From Phycisphaerales bacterium (GTDB lineage Bacteria; Planctomycetota; Phycisphaerae; Phycisphaerales; UBA1924), in contig JAJDDL010000341.1 of the NCBI GenBank assembly GCA_029260335.1, positions 1-7,524 of the forward strand: 7,524 bases of DNA, given 5' to 3'. The notes beneath the pieces were generated by a model. That model saw nothing but the letters and a program-made list of their open reading frames with translations, was not told the DNA's origin and did not search any database. This document shows, in pieces, positions 5,552 to 7,524 of this stretch. How positions within the stretch are numbered: the stretch's first letter is position 1; each line of letters starts with the position of its first letter. Made by a program: the position numbers and the translations under genes.

Positions 5552-6289
5552 TCAATCTTCGGCTTGTTGCTCGGTTTCCGGACAAGCCTCGCGCATCGCG
5601 GCCTCGACCGCTCGGGCGCACGTCTGAGGCCCATACCCCCGCCGAGCGAGGAAGGCCCCAAGCCGTCGCGAGATTGTTCGCACGTCCCCCTCGCCCTGCA
5701 ACCCGCTCTTGCCGCTCCCCAGGGACCGGCCCAGCCGCTTGCGAGCCAACTCGATCGCCTCGCGATCCTGATCGGCGTGCTCAAACTCGGTTCGGACGAC
5801 CCGCTCGATCAGTTCCCGCCCGACCCCCATCTCCCGGAGTTTGTGCTCGATAAGCCGAGGCCCTGCACCTTTTTGCCGCAACGCCGCCATGCGTGAGGTC
5901 GCGTACACCTCGTCATCCACCAGATCGGCATCCGCCAGCCGCTCGACCGTCGCTCTCGCGACATCTCTATTGATCTTCCGAGCGATCAGCCGTCGTTCTA
6001 TCTCCGCCCGCGACCGAGCCCGCACCGCAAGCCACCGCAAGGCCATCTCCCGGGCCCTGCCCATCTGCCCGGCCCGCTCGATTGCATCCAGATCCGCGTC
6101 TGAAAGTTCGCGTCCGATCCGCAGGTCCAGCTCATGAGCCTTCAACGAATCGACGGTCGCCACATGCTGGCCTTCGACATACACCTTGAGCCGCTCGCCC
6201 GCGTTGGCGGGTCTCAGGGCGGTGATCGTGCGCACCTGATGCTCAAGCACCAACTCGCCTTCGCCGCCTTGCCCGCCCGCATCACTCAT
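5552..6289 (-). CDS. recX: RecX, regulator of RecA
   Basis: This 245-residue protein has the three helical repeats of RecX. The first is at about residues 83-106 (ALRWLAVRARSRAEIERRL). The second, at 118-156, includes LVDDEVYA and the KGAGPRLIEHKLREMGV block that is the best hallmark. The third is at 208-228 (RRLGAFLARRGYGPQTCARAV). RecX binds RecA and RecA filaments and limits recombinase activity in the cytoplasm. It is longer than the roughly 150-residue E. coli protein because of an N-terminal domain (about 18-70, with KVYVEGQHVATVDSLKAHELDLRIG) seen in many non-proteobacterial RecX proteins, plus a Gly-rich insert at 189-201. Its ATG at 6289 overlaps the TGA of the TPR gene. No recA is in the window; in many genomes recX sits next to recA, so this position in a different operon is notable but not rare. 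Confidence 0.93.
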   Translation of the reverse strand: MSDAGGQGGEGELVLEHQVRTITALRPANAGERLKVYVEGQHVATVDSLKAHELDLRIGRELSDADLDAIERAGQMGRAREMALRWLAVRARSRAEIERRLIARKINRDVARATVERLADADLVDDEVYATSRMAALRQKGAGPRLIEHKLREMGVGRELIERVVRTEFEHADQDREAIELARKRLGRSLGSGKSGLQGEGDVRTISRRLGAFLARRGYGPQTCARAVEAAMREACPETEQQAED

Positions 6290-6597
6290 GGCTCTATCGA
6301 ATCCAGATACTGACCAATCTCACCCTTCGCCTGCGCATCGCCCACGGCAGTCGCCCGCCGAAGCCCCTCGCGAAGCGCCTCGATCGCCTCATCCTCCAGG
6401 TCCTCGGCTTCCATCGACCGAGCCATGTGGAAGTACGCGTACAGATAGTCCGGATCCACAGCCAGGCACGCCCGGTACGACCGGATCGCCTCCTCGTGCA
6501 TCCCCTGCTTGGCCTGCTCCTGCGCAAGCGCATACAGCACGAAGGTGTCCGCCGGATCCGCCTCCCGCAACCGCTCCAACTGCTCAATCGTCGGCAT
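6286..6597 (-). CDS. Small TPR-repeat protein
   Basis: The best start is the ATG at 6597 (103 residues). The frame extends upstream to 6648, but those codons (MMISAVMSGCWLGYAGG) read as leader sequence, though a short hydrophobic leader cannot be excluded. Two tetratricopeptide repeats are seen at about residues 16-49 (LYALAQEQAKQGMHEEAIRSY) and 51-84 (YAYFHMARSMEAEDLEDEAIE), with the small-residue and aromatic pattern of TPR helices. TPRs mediate protein-protein contacts, so it is a scaffold or adaptor. It is the first gene of the operon and overlaps recX by ATGA. The ribosome binding site is a G-run (GGGGG) almost touching the ATG. The partner is unknown; proximity to recX suggests but does not show a link to DNA repair. 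Confidence 0.85.
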   Translation of the reverse strand: MPTIEQLERLREADPADTFVLYALAQEQAKQGMHEEAIRSYRACLAVDPDYLYAYFHMARSMEAEDLEDEAIEALREGLRRATAVGDAQAKGEIGQYLDSIEP

Positions 6598-6706
6598 GCC
6601 CCCAGCATACCCCAACCAACACCCGCTCATCACCGCCGAGATCATCACAGGCCCGACTGTCAGGGCGTCTACCAGTTCTTCCTCTCTTCACGCCCTCCCC
6701 GGCTCC

Positions 6707-6735
6707 GTGACGCTCTTCCATGCGAGACCTATCGT
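6707..6735 (+). promoter_or_regulatory. Candidate promoter of the acyl-CoA dehydrogenase gene
   Basis: GTGACG (6707-6712) and TATCGT (6730-6735) each match the sigma-70 consensus at four of six positions and are exactly 17 bases apart. Transcription would start near 6742, about 30 bases before the ATG at 6774. The region lies between the divergent TPR-recX operon and this gene. Confidence 0.35.
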
Positions 6736-6773
6736 TCCGGCCCTGTTCGCCCCCTCAAGAAGAGAGATTCCCA

Positions 6774-7524
6774 ATGCCAGACATCAACACCGTCAGCGTC
6801 ATCGGAGCAGGCCAAATGGGCGGCGGCATCGCCCAGATAGCCGCCACCGCCGGCTTCACCACCAAGGTCTACGACGCCTTCCCTGGCGCAATCGACAAAT
6901 GCAAGGCCCTCCACGACAAACTGCTCGCCCGCGCGGTCGAGAAGGCCCGCATGACCCAGGCCGACGCCGACGCCGCAAAGTCCAGGCTCACCTACCTCGA
7001 CGACAACACTGGGGGCCTCGACGCCCTTGCGGGTTCAGACATCGTCATCGAAGCCATCATCGAAGACGCCCAGATCAAGAAAGACCTCTTCGCCAAGCTC
7101 GCCACCATGTTCACAGGCGACGAAATCCTCGCCACCAACACCAGTTCCATCAGCATCACCGAGATAGCCGCGGCGACCCCGTGCCCCGAACGCGTCATCG
7201 GCATGCACTTCTTCAACCCAGTCCCGATCATGAAACTCGTCGAAGTAATTAAAGGCCTTGCAACCAGCGCCGACACCACCGAACGCACCATCGCGCTGGC
7301 AGAAAAACTCGGCAAGACTGCCGTCCCCGCCAACGACCGCGCAGGCTTCGTTTCTAACCGCGTGCTCATGCCCATGATCAACGAGGCGTTCTACGCGTGG
7401 ATGGAAGGCGTAGCCGAACCCGCACACATCGACGAAATAATGAAACTCGGCTGCGCCCACCCCATGGGCCCCTTACGCCTCGCCGATTTCATCGGCCTGG
7501 ACACATGCGTCCACATCATGGACG
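6774..7524 (+). CDS. 3-hydroxyacyl-CoA (3-hydroxybutyryl-CoA type) dehydrogenase, 3' end missing
   Basis: The visible 250 residues cover most of a typical 280-290-residue enzyme that oxidises L-3-hydroxyacyl-CoA with NAD (or reduces acetoacetyl-CoA). The N-terminus has the Rossmann NAD motif IGAGQMGGGIA (residues 10-20), and Asp34 at the end of the second strand fits NAD preference. The catalytic set is in register with the human short-chain enzyme: Ser124 in NTSS, His145 in HFFNP, Glu157 in KLVEVI, Asn195 in SNRV. The C-terminal domain begins near residue 186, with DFIGLDT at 238. The start ATG has only a weak purine run (AAGAGAG) upstream. It is on the strand opposite to all its neighbours and has strongly C-ending codons. 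Likely roles are beta-oxidation or butyrate/PHB metabolism; which one depends on genes outside the window. Confidence 0.95.
   Translation, partial: MPDINTVSVIGAGQMGGGIAQIAATAGFTTKVYDAFPGAIDKCKALHDKLLARAVEKARMTQADADAAKSRLTYLDDNTGGLDALAGSDIVIEAIIEDAQIKKDLFAKLATMFTGDEILATNTSSISITEIAAATPCPERVIGMHFFNPVPIMKLVEVIKGLATSADTTERTIALAEKLGKTAVPANDRAGFVSNRVLMPMINEAFYAWMEGVAEPAHIDEIMKLGCAHPMGPLRLADFIGLDTCVHIMD

Noticed and set aside
5533..5784. 84-codon N-terminal extension of the lipoprotein frame
   Set aside because: Lies inside recX, has low-complexity Arg/Ser content, and would bury the signal peptide.
6509..7252. 247-codon plus-strand frame
   Set aside because: It is a frame-shifted shadow of the dehydrogenase, which has all catalytic residues in another frame; the product is mainly His/Arg repeats.
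1..7524. CRISPR arrays, transposases, tRNA or rRNA genes
   Set aside because: No regularly spaced repeats, no transposase motif, no terminal inverted repeats with target duplication, and no cloverleaf or rRNA-like sequence were seen.

Overview
The window is GC-rich and densely coding. Nearly all genes lie on the minus strand, and one partial gene enters from the right on the plus strand. The gene content points to a planctomycete, possibly of the Phycisphaerae group: a RecX with an N-terminal extension, many secreted or lipid-anchored proteins with no familiar domain, a lemA/DUF3137-like pair, and orphan proteins with long unique tails. This assignment is inferred from style and content, because no marker gene is present.

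Layout from left to right. (1) Positions 1-2498 hold a minus-strand operon, read right to left: a membrane-anchored DUF3137-like protein, LemA (4-base ATGA overlap), a secreted or lipid-anchored protein of unknown function, and possibly a fourth gene running off the left edge. (2) Positions 2499-2725 are non-coding, with a perfect 11-bp hairpin and short repeated motifs. (3) Positions 2726-3967 hold one minus-strand gene for an orphan protein of about 410 residues with a helix-turn-helix-like segment near its N-terminus. (4) Positions 3968-4271 carry no convincing gene but are highly structured. Two perfect palindromes sit beside a candidate plus-strand promoter, followed by three consecutive stem-loops, the last a classic intrinsic terminator with a T-run. 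This looks like an independently transcribed small RNA divergent from the HTH gene, and it is the most interesting part of the window. (5) Positions 4382-6597 hold a tight minus-strand operon, again read right to left: a small TPR protein, RecX, a probable lipoprotein with an acidic Pro/Glu-rich tail, and a single-domain rhodanese. A tiny Cys-rich ORF may follow the rhodanese. (6) From 6774 the plus strand encodes a 3-hydroxyacyl-CoA (3-hydroxybutyryl-CoA type) dehydrogenase, cut by the window end.

How the genes work together. The LemA/DUF3137-like pair is probably a cell-envelope module. The RecX operon joins a recombination regulator to protein-interaction and sulfur-transfer functions without recA nearby, so the co-transcribed genes may be linked by expression only. 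The dehydrogenase belongs to fatty-acid or butyrate/PHB-type acyl-CoA metabolism and is divergent from the RecX operon. No mobile element, CRISPR array, tRNA or rRNA was seen.
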